Assembly (NCBI GenBank): GCA_020635115.1
Contig: JACKAK010000006.1
Location: 261,347-325,346 of the forward strand
Length of the DNA stretch: 64,000 nt
Direction of reading: 5' to 3'
Source: Halobacteriovoraceae bacterium
Lineage (GTDB): Bacteria > Bdellovibrionota > Bacteriovoracia > Bacteriovoracales > Bacteriovoracaceae
In this document: one piece after another, positions 53,193-62,851 of the stretch
Numbering within the stretch: position 1 is the first letter of the stretch
Layout: each line of letters opens with the position of its first letter
Notes under the pieces: generated by a model
Seen by the model: the letters and a program-made list of their open reading frames with translations, nothing else
Database searches by the model: none
What the model was told of the DNA's origin: nothing
Made by a program: the position numbers and the translations under genes

Positions 53193-53265
53193 TTTAAATA
53201 TCTCTTTTAAGAACTATAAAAAGATATGTCTTATGGCCTGATGTTGAAAAATTATTCAAAATTAT

Positions 53266-53484
53266 TTGAATAATCAAAATACGAGGGCCGAATATCTAAG
53301 TGATCCCTATATGTATTACTTCAATATATTAGGTCATGAGGTTAATGCAGGTATAGATTCTCCATGGGCGGAGGTATATGGATTATCTATAATATTTTCC
53401 TTTCTTCAATCTAATGGTCAAAATGAGTCACCTGAAAATCAAATTTACTCAATTCATAATTTAATTAATGTAAATTGGAATTAA
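53266..53484 (+). CDS. Small hypothetical ORF or gene remnant
   Basis: A 72-codon frame from a TTG (NNQNTRAEYLSDPYMYYFNI..., ending NVNWN). Codon composition looks coding, but there is no ATG or ribosome site, and no family is recognised. It may be the tail of a decayed gene. Confidence 0.3.
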   Translation: MNNQNTRAEYLSDPYMYYFNILGHEVNAGIDSPWAEVYGLSIIFSFLQSNGQNESPENQIYSIHNLINVNWN

Positions 53485-53491
53485 ATTATAT

Positions 53492-54430
53492 CTAACTTTT
53501 AGGAACAAGAACCCCGCCATCATTAAAATCATATTGCTTTGGTGTGTAGATGAACTTTTTGATACCTTTAATATATCCCTCATTTGGAAAGTTTTCAGGT
53601 TCACAAATTGGCCTTACGATGTGATTAATTTGATCTTCAGATATTTTTGCGGTTTTAATTGATTGGCGCGCATCTTCCATTATATTAGATTCATCTCCTC
53701 TATAGAATGGCCCATTTGAACAATTACCGTCTTCGTATAAATCGTAGAGTCCTAAACGGTGAAGCATTTCATGTGCAGTAAGAGAGCAAAGTTCATCCGG
53801 TGGGATAACCCTTCCTGCTCCACTTTTGGTGTACCAATTTACTTGATCGTGCATTCCTGGCTTGTCATTTAAGAAAAGCTGAAATCGATTTTTAGCTTCC
53901 GGCTTTCCAAGATATTCATCACCGTCAATAAAATTATAATCTAAATAAATCCCATAATTAGATAGTTTTTTTTGTGTGCACTTCATGGCATTTAAGAATT
54001 TAGGCAGGGAAACTTTATCTTTATATGTTATGAAGTATTTACCTTTTAATTTTGCGGTTAACAACCCATTATCTAACTCTAAACTATAGTTTGTCGTTCC
54101 AATCCTTTCGTAACCAGGTCCACAACTTAGTGTAAAATCGTAATGTTGTTTTTTTGATTTTTTACTTCCAGAGTATTTTGAAAGGCATTCTGAAAGGTAT
54201 TTATTATCGAGAGCTTTTCTTCTGGCCCTTTCTTTAATCATTTCCACTTCAGACAAAATCTTATCAACAGTGCCTTGCTGCTCTTTTGCTAGAACTATTA
54301 CATCTTCATTTACGCCTTCCAGCTTATGACCGCAGCTCCCATCACAATTTCCACTTGTTGTTTCTGCAAACAAGCAATAAGGACCACTAAATATAAGTGC
54401 TATTAAAATGTAATTGATAATTGACGACAT
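53492..54430 (-). CDS. Exported zinc metalloprotease
   Basis: A 312-residue secreted protein with a signal peptide (about 1-23). The zinc site is AHEMLHRLGLYD with His 220, Glu 221, His 224 and a likely third ligand at Asp 230, followed by SNIMEDA as Met-turn. This is a HExxHxxGxxD metzincin-like pattern similar to snapalysin-type enzymes rather than the HExxHxxGxxH of the 14-kb protease. Several Cys pairs suggest disulfides. A secreted protease would suit a predatory or degradative life. Confidence 0.75.
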   Translation of the reverse strand: MSSIINYILIALIFSGPYCLFAETTSGNCDGSCGHKLEGVNEDVIVLAKEQQGTVDKILSEVEMIKERARRKALDNKYLSECLSKYSGSKKSKKQHYDFTLSCGPGYERIGTTNYSLELDNGLLTAKLKGKYFITYKDKVSLPKFLNAMKCTQKKLSNYGIYLDYNFIDGDEYLGKPEAKNRFQLFLNDKPGMHDQVNWYTKSGAGRVIPPDELCSLTAHEMLHRLGLYDLYEDGNCSNGPFYRGDESNIMEDARQSIKTAKISEDQINHIVRPICEPENFPNEGYIKGIKKFIYTPKQYDFNDGGVLVPKS

Positions 54431-54505
54431 TATCTAATCTCCAACATATTCTCATTTTAACATAAAAAGAAAAAATCAAAATACCACCAATATTAATTGC
54501 ATAGT

Positions 54506-54584
54506 TGTATAAGAATCGTACTGAGTGCAATTTTTCTAAATGATTGAAAATGCCCGAGTGTCAGATCTGATAGAAGTCAATACA
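54506..54584 (-). mobile_element. 79-bp miniature remnant of the IS481-type element
   Basis: It begins TGTATAAG, the outer 8 bases of the IS right end. It ends with a 38-base stretch matching the IS left end at all but one position (it includes TGCCCGAGTGTCAGATCTGA and ends GTCAATACA). The terminal base lies one base from the stop codon of the E1 gene. No matching target duplication is seen, so it is an old or internally deleted copy. Confidence 0.6.
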
Positions 54585-54585
54585 C

Positions 54586-56766
54586 CTAATAAGAGAGTAA
54601 CTCTTTTAGTTTTCTATAAACATCATCAGTTTGTGGTAAAATTTCATCTTCAAGCTGAGGACAATAAGCAACATGAGTATCCAGAGCTGCAACTCTCAAA
54701 ATTGGTGCATCTAAAAGCTCAAAACACTCCTCATTCACTCTTGCCGCTATTTCTCCTGCAAAGCCAGATGTTTTAACTTCTTCATGCGCTATAAGCAGTC
54801 TATTTGTTTTGCTTAAAGAATTTTTAATTGCATCAAAATCATACGGGGCCAAAGTTCTTAAGTCTATGACCTCAATACTATATCCCTCATTTTCAATCTT
54901 TTTAGCTGCTTCAATTGATTTCTGTACAAGTGCTCCCCATGCCACTACCGTTGCATCAGTTCCACTTTTCACAATCTTTGCTACTCCAAATGGAATCATA
55001 AAGTCATCTCCAGGGTAAGGAGCTCTATTATAACCTTGATAGTATAAATGTTTGTGTTCTAAAAACATAACAGGATCATCACTTCGAATGGCCGTTCTCA
55101 ACAATCCTGCTGCGTCTTGAGCATTCGAAGGGAAGGCCACACAAAAGCCAGGAATATGGGTAAATAAAGACTCTCCACATTGAGAATGGTATATGGCCCC
55201 ACCCCTCAAATATCCACCAATAGGAACTCGTATAACCATAGGACACTTATAATCCCCTGCTGATCGATATCGCAAAGTTGCAACTTCATTTTTTAACTGC
55301 ATATAGGCCGTCCATATATAGTCAAAAAACTGAATTTCAACCACTGGTTTGATTCCTCTTATGGCCATTCCAACCGCCCGGCCAACGATATTTGCTTCAG
55401 CAAGTGGTGAATTAAAAACCTGACCCTCTAGCGTATTTCTTTGAACTCCACTTGAAATTTTAAAAACCCCTCCCTTTCCTTTTAGAGTTGGATCATTGAG
55501 CTTTTCAAGCTGACTAAAATCTGCAACATCTTCTCCAAACATTCTGCAAAGTGGATTTCTTTTGAACTCACTTTTAAGAACAGCATTGAGCGCCTGTGCT
55601 ATTGAAACCTCATCCTCAGAAGAAGAATGAGCAGTAGTTGAAAATTGAGTTCCGCAAATATCAATTTCCTCTGATAAAACATGAGTAGTAGCTTCTGAAA
55701 TTTCTGGCCATGGAGTCTCAAGAACCTTTTTCATGGCAACTTTTATCTCTTCAGCAATTTCATCTAATATCTTTTGATTCTCTTTAGCACTGATCACACC
55801 CGTATCAATAAGAAAGTTAGGATAAGAATTGACAACATCTTCCCTTGCTTCACGCTCAAGCTCTTCCTTTGTTCTATACATGGATTGATCATCCGATAAT
55901 GAATGAGAATAAGGTCTCGTCACTTTCGCATGAATAAGAACTGGCCCTTTACCTGCTCTTAGATGCTCCTGCGCATTATTAACAGTCACATAACTATCTA
56001 TGGGACAATTGCCATCACATGTATAAACTTTTAGTCCAGGAAAATGATCAAGGGCCTTAGATATGCTCCCGCTAGGAGTTTGAACGGCCGTAGGCACTGA
56101 AATTGCGTAACCATTATCTTCTACTAAAAACATTACAGACAATTTATTTACACTTGCAGTGGTCAAAGCTTCCCAAAATTCTCCCTGTGAAGTTGTTCCA
56201 TCCCCACAAGAGGTATAGACAATTTCATCTGAATTGAAAGGGTGTTCATGTTCAATATTGTGCTTTTCTTTTAACATGCCCAAATATTTTCCACCCTCGG
56301 CCAGTCCACAGGCCTGAAGAAACTGAGTGCCCGTACAGGATGATTTATTAACAATATTTAATTTTTTATTTCCCCAATGAGCGGGCATTTGTCTGCCTCT
56401 ACCTGATGCATCTCCAATATTTCCATTTGCCTGACAGAGCATTTCATAGGGAGTAACGCCTAAACCAAGACAAAGTGCCCGGTCGCGATAGTAGGGTATA
56501 AAATAATCATAAGCAGGGCGAAGCACTTTCGAAACTGCTGTGAGTATCCCCTCATGTCCAGCTCCTGAAATTTGAAAAAAGGCCTTAGATTGTTTTTTCA
56601 TCGTAATCTCAGCGTCATCGAGCTTTCTGGACATGTATATATTTTTAAGAAAAGACACAAGATGATCTTTGGTTAGTCCCGACTCTTTTGCTTGTTCTAG
56701 TTTTCTTTTTAATCGACTTGTATTGCTAGGTATTTCACTCGTTGCCCTATTTGTCATCTCTGTCAT
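54586..56766 (-). CDS. Fused alpha/beta E1 of a 2-oxoacid (branched-chain type) dehydrogenase
   Basis: A 726-residue thiamine-diphosphate enzyme. The E1-alpha part is about 1-360, with the ThDP motif GDGTTSQGEFWEALTTASVNK and DNGYAISVP. The E1-beta part is about 375-726, with FGEDVADF, PLAEANIVGRAVGMAI and the C-terminal transketolase domain (VIDLRTLAPYD, HEEVKTSGFAGEI). The fused architecture is common among 2-oxoisovalerate dehydrogenases. E2/E3 are not nearby. The start is uncertain (56766 or 56757 after AAGGAAGAGAAGG; open to 56790). With leucine dehydrogenase 3 kb away, branched-chain amino-acid catabolism is likely. Confidence 0.9.
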   Translation of the reverse strand: MTEMTNRATSEIPSNTSRLKRKLEQAKESGLTKDHLVSFLKNIYMSRKLDDAEITMKKQSKAFFQISGAGHEGILTAVSKVLRPAYDYFIPYYRDRALCLGLGVTPYEMLCQANGNIGDASGRGRQMPAHWGNKKLNIVNKSSCTGTQFLQACGLAEGGKYLGMLKEKHNIEHEHPFNSDEIVYTSCGDGTTSQGEFWEALTTASVNKLSVMFLVEDNGYAISVPTAVQTPSGSISKALDHFPGLKVYTCDGNCPIDSYVTVNNAQEHLRAGKGPVLIHAKVTRPYSHSLSDDQSMYRTKEELEREAREDVVNSYPNFLIDTGVISAKENQKILDEIAEEIKVAMKKVLETPWPEISEATTHVLSEEIDICGTQFSTTAHSSSEDEVSIAQALNAVLKSEFKRNPLCRMFGEDVADFSQLEKLNDPTLKGKGGVFKISSGVQRNTLEGQVFNSPLAEANIVGRAVGMAIRGIKPVVEIQFFDYIWTAYMQLKNEVATLRYRSAGDYKCPMVIRVPIGGYLRGGAIYHSQCGESLFTHIPGFCVAFPSNAQDAAGLLRTAIRSDDPVMFLEHKHLYYQGYNRAPYPGDDFMIPFGVAKIVKSGTDATVVAWGALVQKSIEAAKKIENEGYSIEVIDLRTLAPYDFDAIKNSLSKTNRLLIAHEEVKTSGFAGEIAARVNEECFELLDAPILRVAALDTHVAYCPQLEDEILPQTDDVYRKLKELLSY

Positions 56767-56901
56767 CCTTCTCTTCCTTTGCGCACGCAATCATATTTTG
56801 TAAAATAGTACTCTTTTGCTCCTCACTTGTCAGAACGCATCGTTTAAAACTAGAATAAATGGGAGCTTCTTGCACAATTTATTCGGAAAAAGGCAATCAT
56901 C

Positions 56902-57969
56902 ATGTCTAAAAGTATACTCATAATTGAGGACCAAGGTGATCTTATTGAGATTTACTCAAAATTTGCTCAAGAATTATTCACAAGCATTGACTCTGCCAGT
57001 ACGATTGAAGATTCATTAAATGTGCTTAATAAGAAACTGTATGATTGTATTCTGTTAGATATTAATCTCAATAACACAGAAAATGGAGCTCAAGTCTTAA
57101 AGTATTTGATGGACAATCCAACAAATCAAAATGCTCAAACTCCTGTTGTGATTAGTAGCGCCTATGTTAATAGTATTTTTATCGAAAAGTTCCAAGGTCG
57201 TTTTGCTGGAATTTTAAAAAAACCATATGATCAAAATACATTTCTTTCTACGGTTAAGATGTCAACATTGTCTGTTGAAGATGTTTTGTTCAATCCCGAC
57301 CAAGAGGATGAAGTTCCGATTGTCAAAACTGATACTCCATTTTCTCAACCAGAGCTACAAAACAAAGTAAAAAGTATCATTAACAATATTGCAAAAAACC
57401 CTGAGATCAAGAGTTTACTCAAAAAAATCAAAGTGGATCGAAATAAGGACAAATATGTAGGAGCGCATGCAGGTTTACTTATTAATATATCGACGGCCAT
57501 CTCAAAGGAACTTCATTGGGATTCGCGAAGTACTTTAGAAAAATTTGTGACGGCCTCTTATATTCATGATTATGCCTTATCAAATAGACCGGATTTAGCA
57601 AGAATTCAAACACAAGCCGAACTCGAAGCAAAATCAACTTCCCTAAGCGACAAAGAAATAGAAGCTGTTAGACAACATCCCTTACTTTCATCTCAAATTT
57701 TTGAAAGCTTTAGTAATATTCCTCAAGATGTTCATACAATTATTCAACAACATCATGAAAGACCTGATGGGAGTGGATTTCCAGGAGGTATTTCACATAA
57801 CCGCATCTCTCCGATGGCCGCCTTGTTTATTATCTCTCATGACTTTTGTCTATATATAATTGAGAATCCAAAGTGGAAGCTAGATAACTACATCATCCAT
57901 GCAAAACATAAATTCAAAGGGCCCAATTTCAACAAGATAATGAGAGCTCTCTCATCGATTGGCAAATAA
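56902..57969 (+). CDS. Response regulator with HD-GYP-type output
   Basis: A 355-residue regulator. The receiver is about 1-125, with the acidic residues in IIEDQGD and phospho-acceptor Asp 53 in ILLDINL. The HD-GYP-like domain is about 165-355, with SYIHDYA (HD), HPLLSSQIF and HHERPDGSGFPGGI (the HHExxDGSGYP motif with Phe for Tyr). Such proteins are usually c-di-GMP phosphodiesterases, and the metal residues seem present. It is a single gene divergent from the E1 fusion. Confidence 0.88.
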   Translation: MSKSILIIEDQGDLIEIYSKFAQELFTSIDSASTIEDSLNVLNKKLYDCILLDINLNNTENGAQVLKYLMDNPTNQNAQTPVVISSAYVNSIFIEKFQGRFAGILKKPYDQNTFLSTVKMSTLSVEDVLFNPDQEDEVPIVKTDTPFSQPELQNKVKSIINNIAKNPEIKSLLKKIKVDRNKDKYVGAHAGLLINISTAISKELHWDSRSTLEKFVTASYIHDYALSNRPDLARIQTQAELEAKSTSLSDKEIEAVRQHPLLSSQIFESFSNIPQDVHTIIQQHHERPDGSGFPGGISHNRISPMAALFIISHDFCLYIIENPKWKLDNYIIHAKHKFKGPNFNKIMRALSSIGK

Positions 57970-58172
57970 TTGCCAAATTCAAGACACATAATCCCCCAAT
58001 TAGCTGTAAAGATTGACTATTGAAGGAAAACAAACAACCTCAAGTCTTTGTCAAAGTTTTAGTCATATTCACACTTTAGATACCAATTTCATTAGAGTGC
58101 TTAATCTTTATCCACTATAAAAATCTAAGATATGAGAAAATTCTCTAGTTAGGTTGATGGAGAATAAATGAA

Positions 58173-58907
58173 ATGAACTATCTTTTGGATCGAGAAAAAA
58201 AGTTTTTAAGCAAACGCAATGAATTTATCTTTAATTTGGCCATAGGTAGTCTACTACTTGCGGTTATAGGTATTGCAGCTTATATTTCTGGATTTCAGAC
58301 CTTTTCCATATTTGTTTTTATCTCACTGACAGCAACTCTTTTTGTTATCCCATTAGTCGTAATCGGACAGAATGAAGAAATTAACGATTGGTTATATGCT
58401 GGAATTTTTCTTTTTGATATTTATAACTGCTCAATGTTAATAAGATATACTGACTATCATGTAGCTTCCGTTTCTTCTTTGATGGGACTTACTCCACTTT
58501 TCACTTTTGCTTTAGTTCGTACAAGTAAAAAACATATTCTGACCTTTGGAATATCTTCTTTAGGTGCAAGTTTCATTTTAGGGACTCAACTTGTGACTCT
58601 TATCTTCATTGCAATTACACTTTTTTCGATGAGAACTTGTTACTTAATCTATCTACAAAATTTAAAAATATTGTTGAAAGAAAAAGAGGCAACTGAGATT
58701 CATACTGCTATCTATCATCAAGAGGAGGTTTTTAAAGATGTTCTTACTCCTTTGAAAATGTGTCAAGGAGATCTTAAGCTCCTCGATGATCTTTTAGATG
58801 AAACAATAAATCGTACGAGCTTAAGATCAAAAATATTTTCCATTCACGAAAAAATTGAAGAAATAGAGCAGAATGTACAAAGAAAAAAAACAAGTTTGAA
58901 AAATTAA
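58173..58907 (+). CDS. Six-TM membrane protein with kinase-like dimerisation tail, unknown function
   Basis: A 244-residue protein. Residues ~20-165 contain about six hydrophobic helices like a MASE-type sensor. A cytoplasmic helical tail (~165-244) has EIHTAIYHQEEVFKDVLTPLKMC, reminiscent of a histidine-kinase dimerisation helix, but there is no ATPase domain. It may be a truncated sensor or an adapter. The stop overlaps the convergent gene by 4 bases. Confidence 0.55.
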   Translation: MNYLLDREKKFLSKRNEFIFNLAIGSLLLAVIGIAAYISGFQTFSIFVFISLTATLFVIPLVVIGQNEEINDWLYAGIFLFDIYNCSMLIRYTDYHVASVSSLMGLTPLFTFALVRTSKKHILTFGISSLGASFILGTQLVTLIFIAITLFSMRTCYLIYLQNLKILLKEKEATEIHTAIYHQEEVFKDVLTPLKMCQGDLKLLDDLLDETINRTSLRSKIFSIHEKIEEIEQNVQRKKTSLKN

Positions 58908-60001
58908 TAACCTGCTGACAATGTTAAAGCGAACCTTCTATCTTCTTTGCCTCTAAATGAGCTCGCAGTAGTATCGACAGCGTAGCTGGTAATGTCGAAT
59001 TCTAATTTATCAGTTCTAAAACCTAGCCCGCCTGAACCATATCCATCACCATATCCAACTCTCATAAAAAACACTCTGGCAAAATCTAACTCCATTCCAG
59101 CATTTATTCTTCTGACCATTGATAAACCGCTATGAACACCTGTGACGTCCTTATAGTTGGCCTCAAAGTGAATTCTAGTTGCATTTCCTATTTGGGGAGT
59201 TACGGAAAATCCTACATCAATAGCACTTTTAATATCTGTAGGAGTTCCTGCCCCCCCGTTCGCGCTCCAATCTTGTCCGGCAACATTATGATAGACGGCC
59301 GCAACAGTAGGAAGTAGTGCAATTGGAAGAGTTAAACGAAACCCAGCGTTCACAAATGCCCCTGTGCCATTAGAATATTCACTAGCGCCAATATCTACTT
59401 TTGTATTTTGATCCAAATCGGCCTGATATTCTTTTCTTATTAGCAAAATACCCATCGCCCCAAATTTAATAATCCCTCCAAATAGTGAGATATTTAATGC
59501 AGCATATGGCCCTTGATCTCGACGAAAAGTGTACTCATAGGGAGCAGTGGAATTTTCAATGTATCCCCTGGATTGCTGTGCAAAGAGATAACCTGCTGTG
59601 AAATATCTCATCGCAATATTGGGGGCAGCGTGAAACCTCATTATAGCGAGTGCTCCGTTTTTGTCTTGGAGTAATTCTCTCATCCCATCGGAAGAAAAAC
59701 CCTTGAAAGTGTTTGGAACGGCCTCCAATAACTGTCCACCAGTAGATGCCCTTAACCAGCCTTTATTTGTCTCAATGTGAAGGTTAGTGAGGTGGAAGTG
59801 AAAATCTCTTACTGTACCAAGTCCAGCTGGATTATAAAAAGCGGCCTCAGCGCCATCTACTTTACAGATGTAAGCGTTTCCCATGCCCAGAGCACGAGAA
59901 TTTGGAGCAAGTTCTGGAAACACCCCATCTTCAAATTCGATAATAGAATATGAGGATAAGGACAGAAATATCAGAATAAACGAGTAGAGTACTCTAAACA
60001 T
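58904..60001 (-). CDS. Outer-membrane beta-barrel protein, PorV/FadL-like
   Basis: A 365-residue exported protein. The signal peptide is about 1-19, and the mature N terminus contains NSRALGMGNAYICKVDGAEAAFYNPAGLG, a pattern common to PorV/UPF0164 and FadL-type barrels. Alternating amphipathic strands continue to the C terminus, which ends in the barrel-type ALTLSAGY. It probably resides in the outer membrane; the cargo is unknown. It is a single gene. Confidence 0.75.
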   Translation of the reverse strand: MFRVLYSFILIFLSLSSYSIIEFEDGVFPELAPNSRALGMGNAYICKVDGAEAAFYNPAGLGTVRDFHFHLTNLHIETNKGWLRASTGGQLLEAVPNTFKGFSSDGMRELLQDKNGALAIMRFHAAPNIAMRYFTAGYLFAQQSRGYIENSTAPYEYTFRRDQGPYAALNISLFGGIIKFGAMGILLIRKEYQADLDQNTKVDIGASEYSNGTGAFVNAGFRLTLPIALLPTVAAVYHNVAGQDWSANGGAGTPTDIKSAIDVGFSVTPQIGNATRIHFEANYKDVTGVHSGLSMVRRINAGMELDFARVFFMRVGYGDGYGSGGLGFRTDKLEFDITSYAVDTTASSFRGKEDRRFALTLSAGY

Positions 60002-60060
60002 ATATACCTCATCCCCATTTTAACATGGTGAACAATCATATTGAATGAGGTATAAAGTGC

Positions 60061-61170
60061 TTAATGTCGGTTTTTTCTACCGGGAAATCGATGCCCTAAA
60101 TTACCAAGATAGGTACCTTTTATGGCCTTAATTGATTCTAGTCTTTGTTCAGCCAGTTTATCGGTGGCCTTATTTACAGGTAAATTTTCAGCATCAGAAA
60201 GTTTAAAAATATTTAGAGCAGTATCATAGATTGTGTCGACCATTCTCTTGGCCTTTCCTTCATTCCATCCTTCAAATTCAATGGAGACATTCATTAAACC
60301 TCCGGCATTAATCAAGTAATCTGGGGCGTACAAAATGCCCATCTCTTTAAGAATTTGTCCGTGTCGATCTTCTTTGAGTTGATTGTTAGCTGCTCCGCAG
60401 ACTATTTTACATTTTAATTTTTCAATTGTTTCATCATTAATGGTAGCACCTAGGGCACAGGGAGCGTAGATATCGCATTCAACATCATAGATATCATTAA
60501 GGCCTATAAATTCTGAACCTGGTGCAATTTCTCTAAAACGATCGATATTTGTTTGACTAATATCTGTGAAGAAAATTTTCACACCATGTTTTGAGAGAAT
60601 CTCACCCAGATAGTGTCCAACTGACCCAACTCCTTGAATAACTACTGACTTCCCTTTAAGAGATCTAGATCCAAAAACTTTAGTACAGCTTGCTTCCATT
60701 CCCCTGAATACGCCTAGGGCCGTAAAAGGAGAAGGGTTTCCAGAACCTCCATGGATTTTGGCAACACCTACAACATTGCTTGTTTCTGTGAAGATATGTT
60801 CAATATCAGACACGCCAATATTGACATCCTCGGCCGTAATATACCTTCCGTTTAAAGATTCTAAGAACTGGCCGTAGGATCTAAAGAGAGCTTCACTTTT
60901 TACTTCTGGGCCTCCGAGGATGACAGCCTTTCCTCCTCCAAGATTAAGTCCTGAAATAGCAGCTTTATAAGTCATTCCTCTTGAAAGTCTGAGAACATCA
61001 GTGATGGCCTCTTCTTCTGAAGTGTAATTCCAAAGTCTAGTTCCCCCAAGAGCAGGGCCTAAAATTGTATTATGGATGGCCACAATTGCCTTGAGGCCAC
61101 AGCTTGAGTCACTGAAGAAGACAACTTCTTCATGTCCCATTGAATATAATTTTTCGAAAGTAATACTCAT
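60061..61170 (-). CDS. ldh: Leucine (branched-chain amino-acid) dehydrogenase
   Basis: A 369-residue NAD-dependent Glu/Leu/Phe/Val dehydrogenase. ALGGTRLWNY, the catalytic Lys region TYKAAISGLNLGGGKAV (Lys 69, Lys 81), DVNIG, and the Rossmann motif GVGSVGHYLGE are present. It deaminates leucine, valine or isoleucine to 2-oxoacids, the substrates for the fused E1 encoded 3 kb upstream. Substrate choice within the family is inferred from motif similarity to leucine dehydrogenases. Confidence 0.88.
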   Translation of the reverse strand: MSITFEKLYSMGHEEVVFFSDSSCGLKAIVAIHNTILGPALGGTRLWNYTSEEEAITDVLRLSRGMTYKAAISGLNLGGGKAVILGGPEVKSEALFRSYGQFLESLNGRYITAEDVNIGVSDIEHIFTETSNVVGVAKIHGGSGNPSPFTALGVFRGMEASCTKVFGSRSLKGKSVVIQGVGSVGHYLGEILSKHGVKIFFTDISQTNIDRFREIAPGSEFIGLNDIYDVECDIYAPCALGATINDETIEKLKCKIVCGAANNQLKEDRHGQILKEMGILYAPDYLINAGGLMNVSIEFEGWNEGKAKRMVDTIYDTALNIFKLSDAENLPVNKATDKLAEQRLESIKAIKGTYLGNLGHRFPGRKNRH

Positions 61171-61272
61171 AAAATCCTCGTCCCAAAGAAAGTACTTTTA
61201 TTCCATCAAAATGCTGGTAGAATGAATCGGATGAAACGTTTTTGATCATAGACTTTCAAGGATAAAAACAGT

Positions 61273-61575
61273 ATGCACACTGTGTCGATAGAAATCGATA
61301 ATGAACTCAAACAGTATCAGGTAAAGGGTGAAAAAAGCCTTTATGTAGAACTTGAGGAGCAAGGTCTTAAATTGCCTCATGGATGTTTGGCCGGTGCTTG
61401 TGGGGCCTGTAAGGTAGAAATCTTAGAGGGAATTTCAAATTTATCTGGTTTGAGTCCCATAGAGCAAGATACTGTTAACGCTATTTGCAAAGAAAAAAAT
61501 TATAATCCAAATGCTACTCGACTTAGTTGTAGAGCAATCGTCAATGGATCGATCAAACTCAAACCGCTTAAGTAA
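61273..61575 (+). CDS. [2Fe-2S] ferredoxin
   Basis: A 100-residue plant-type ferredoxin. The cluster Cys are 38, 43 and 46 (GCLAGACGACK, C-x4-C-x2-C) and 86 (RLSCRA). No extra domain. It is divergent from leucine dehydrogenase and probably an electron carrier for an unidentified oxidoreductase. Confidence 0.92.
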   Translation: MHTVSIEIDNELKQYQVKGEKSLYVELEEQGLKLPHGCLAGACGACKVEILEGISNLSGLSPIEQDTVNAICKEKNYNPNATRLSCRAIVNGSIKLKPLK

Positions 61576-61672
61576 TGACCAAGGCCAGTTAAAATTCATA
61601 AAAAATTCAGCTAGACTGTCTAGTTGCTCCATCGTAAAGATAATACAATAATATTTTTTTATTGGAGATTTT

Positions 61673-62416
61673 ATGAAATACATTCTGCTTTCCCTGTGTT
61701 TTTTAGCGCAAAGTCATTTTCTTTTTTCAAAAGAAAGTGCCAAGAAAAACTTTATTAGTATGATTAAACAAGGAGTAGATCAAGCTAATGAAAGTATGAA
61801 AACCCAATATGAAAGAAGTGGAAATATTAAAAATTATGATAAAACAAAGAGGAAATCCCAAGATTTAACAAATCAAATGGTTAAAAAACTCTCGATGCTT
61901 TCAGAAGAAGATTTTGATCAATACCAGAACTACACTACAAATAGTCTCATTGTCTCTATTGGGTCAAAATCCAAGGGTGTGAAAGATTATATTAAACCAG
62001 AAAATAAAGAAATTCCTCCAGCGAATAAGGTTAAGGAGTTTACAGAAATCGACAAGATGACATTTAATCTAAGAGCACAGCTTCTGCCTATTATAGAACC
62101 AATTAAGGAGCAAAAATTAAAACTAGAAGACAAAAAGAAAGTTGATGAAGAAATGCAATTGTATTTGGATAAGTATATCTATTTCGTATACTCAAAAATG
62201 AGTCAAGACGAGCTTAAAGAAATAGTTAAAATCCACAATGAAAGTCCAGGGGCCTTAAGAGTTCAAAAGCTAATGACCGAATATTCTAACAAAATGGGTG
62301 AAATTCTCTACGCAGCTTTTGAAGAGAATGCAAAAATAATGGATACTATGCATGCTAAAAACCCACATAAAAATGCACCTTCAGGAGGAAAAGATAATCC
62401 ACATAATAAAAAATAG
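61673..62416 (+). CDS. Exported helical protein of unknown function
   Basis: A 247-residue protein with a signal peptide (about 1-20, ending LFSK). The mature part is highly charged (Lys/Glu) and helical, with a central region around SMLSEEDFDQYQNYTTNSLI, and ends with a His/Asn/Lys-rich tail (HAKNPHKNAPSGGKDNPHNK). No family recognised. TTGGAG precedes the ATG. Confidence 0.6.
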   Translation: MKYILLSLCFLAQSHFLFSKESAKKNFISMIKQGVDQANESMKTQYERSGNIKNYDKTKRKSQDLTNQMVKKLSMLSEEDFDQYQNYTTNSLIVSIGSKSKGVKDYIKPENKEIPPANKVKEFTEIDKMTFNLRAQLLPIIEPIKEQKLKLEDKKKVDEEMQLYLDKYIYFVYSKMSQDELKEIVKIHNESPGALRVQKLMTEYSNKMGEILYAAFEENAKIMDTMHAKNPHKNAPSGGKDNPHNKK

Positions 62417-62842
62417 TTACAATTTTTTCAACTGGCCTATAATCGAAAAGGCCAGTTGATTGTTTTCAGTCCAAGTTTCTGTAAAGTTCATAAATTTATC
62501 TATAATTTTCAGTTCGAGTTTATACCCAGATTCAATATCAAAAAGTAACAGATAATCTTTAGAAATTTTTCCACAATTTTTACCATCAAAGAATAGATTT
62601 CCATTAATATTTTTGAGAATTGTATATTCATATTCTGCTTCTATATCGTCACAAATATACCTTCCACCTCTAAAAATAATATTTTGTCCATCTTGGTAAA
62701 AACTGAGTTCAATGTTTGTACATTGACCATTTTTATCTTTTAAAAAATAATTACCTTTTCCTGACCAATTACCAGAAAAATCTGCATAAATCTTGAAAGA
62801 CAAAAAAGACAAAATAAGTATTTTTTTGAAAAGCCGATACAT
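62417..62842 (-). CDS. Small exported protein of unknown function
   Basis: A 141-residue protein with a signal peptide (about 1-20, ending IYA). The mature domain is a beta-rich lipocalin-like pattern of about 8 strands (WSGKGNYFLKDKNGQC, IELSFYQDG, FFDGKNCG) with two or three Cys. It lies 9 bases after the flavoprotein gene and is probably co-transcribed. The stop abuts the convergent gene's stop. Confidence 0.55.
   Translation of the reverse strand: MYRLFKKILILSFLSFKIYADFSGNWSGKGNYFLKDKNGQCTNIELSFYQDGQNIIFRGGRYICDDIEAEYEYTILKNINGNLFFDGKNCGKISKDYLLLFDIESGYKLELKIIDKFMNFTETWTENNQLAFSIIGQLKKL
62428..62457 (+). terminator. Hairpin in the convergent 3' region
   Basis: A perfect 10-bp stem CAACTGGCCT/AGGCCAGTTG (62428-62437 and 62448-62457), 12 bases after the plus-strand stop and inside the 3' end of the minus-strand gene. 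A weak T-rich tail (ATTGTTTTC) follows on the plus strand. Confidence 0.5.
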
Positions 62843-62851
62843 GATAAGTTT

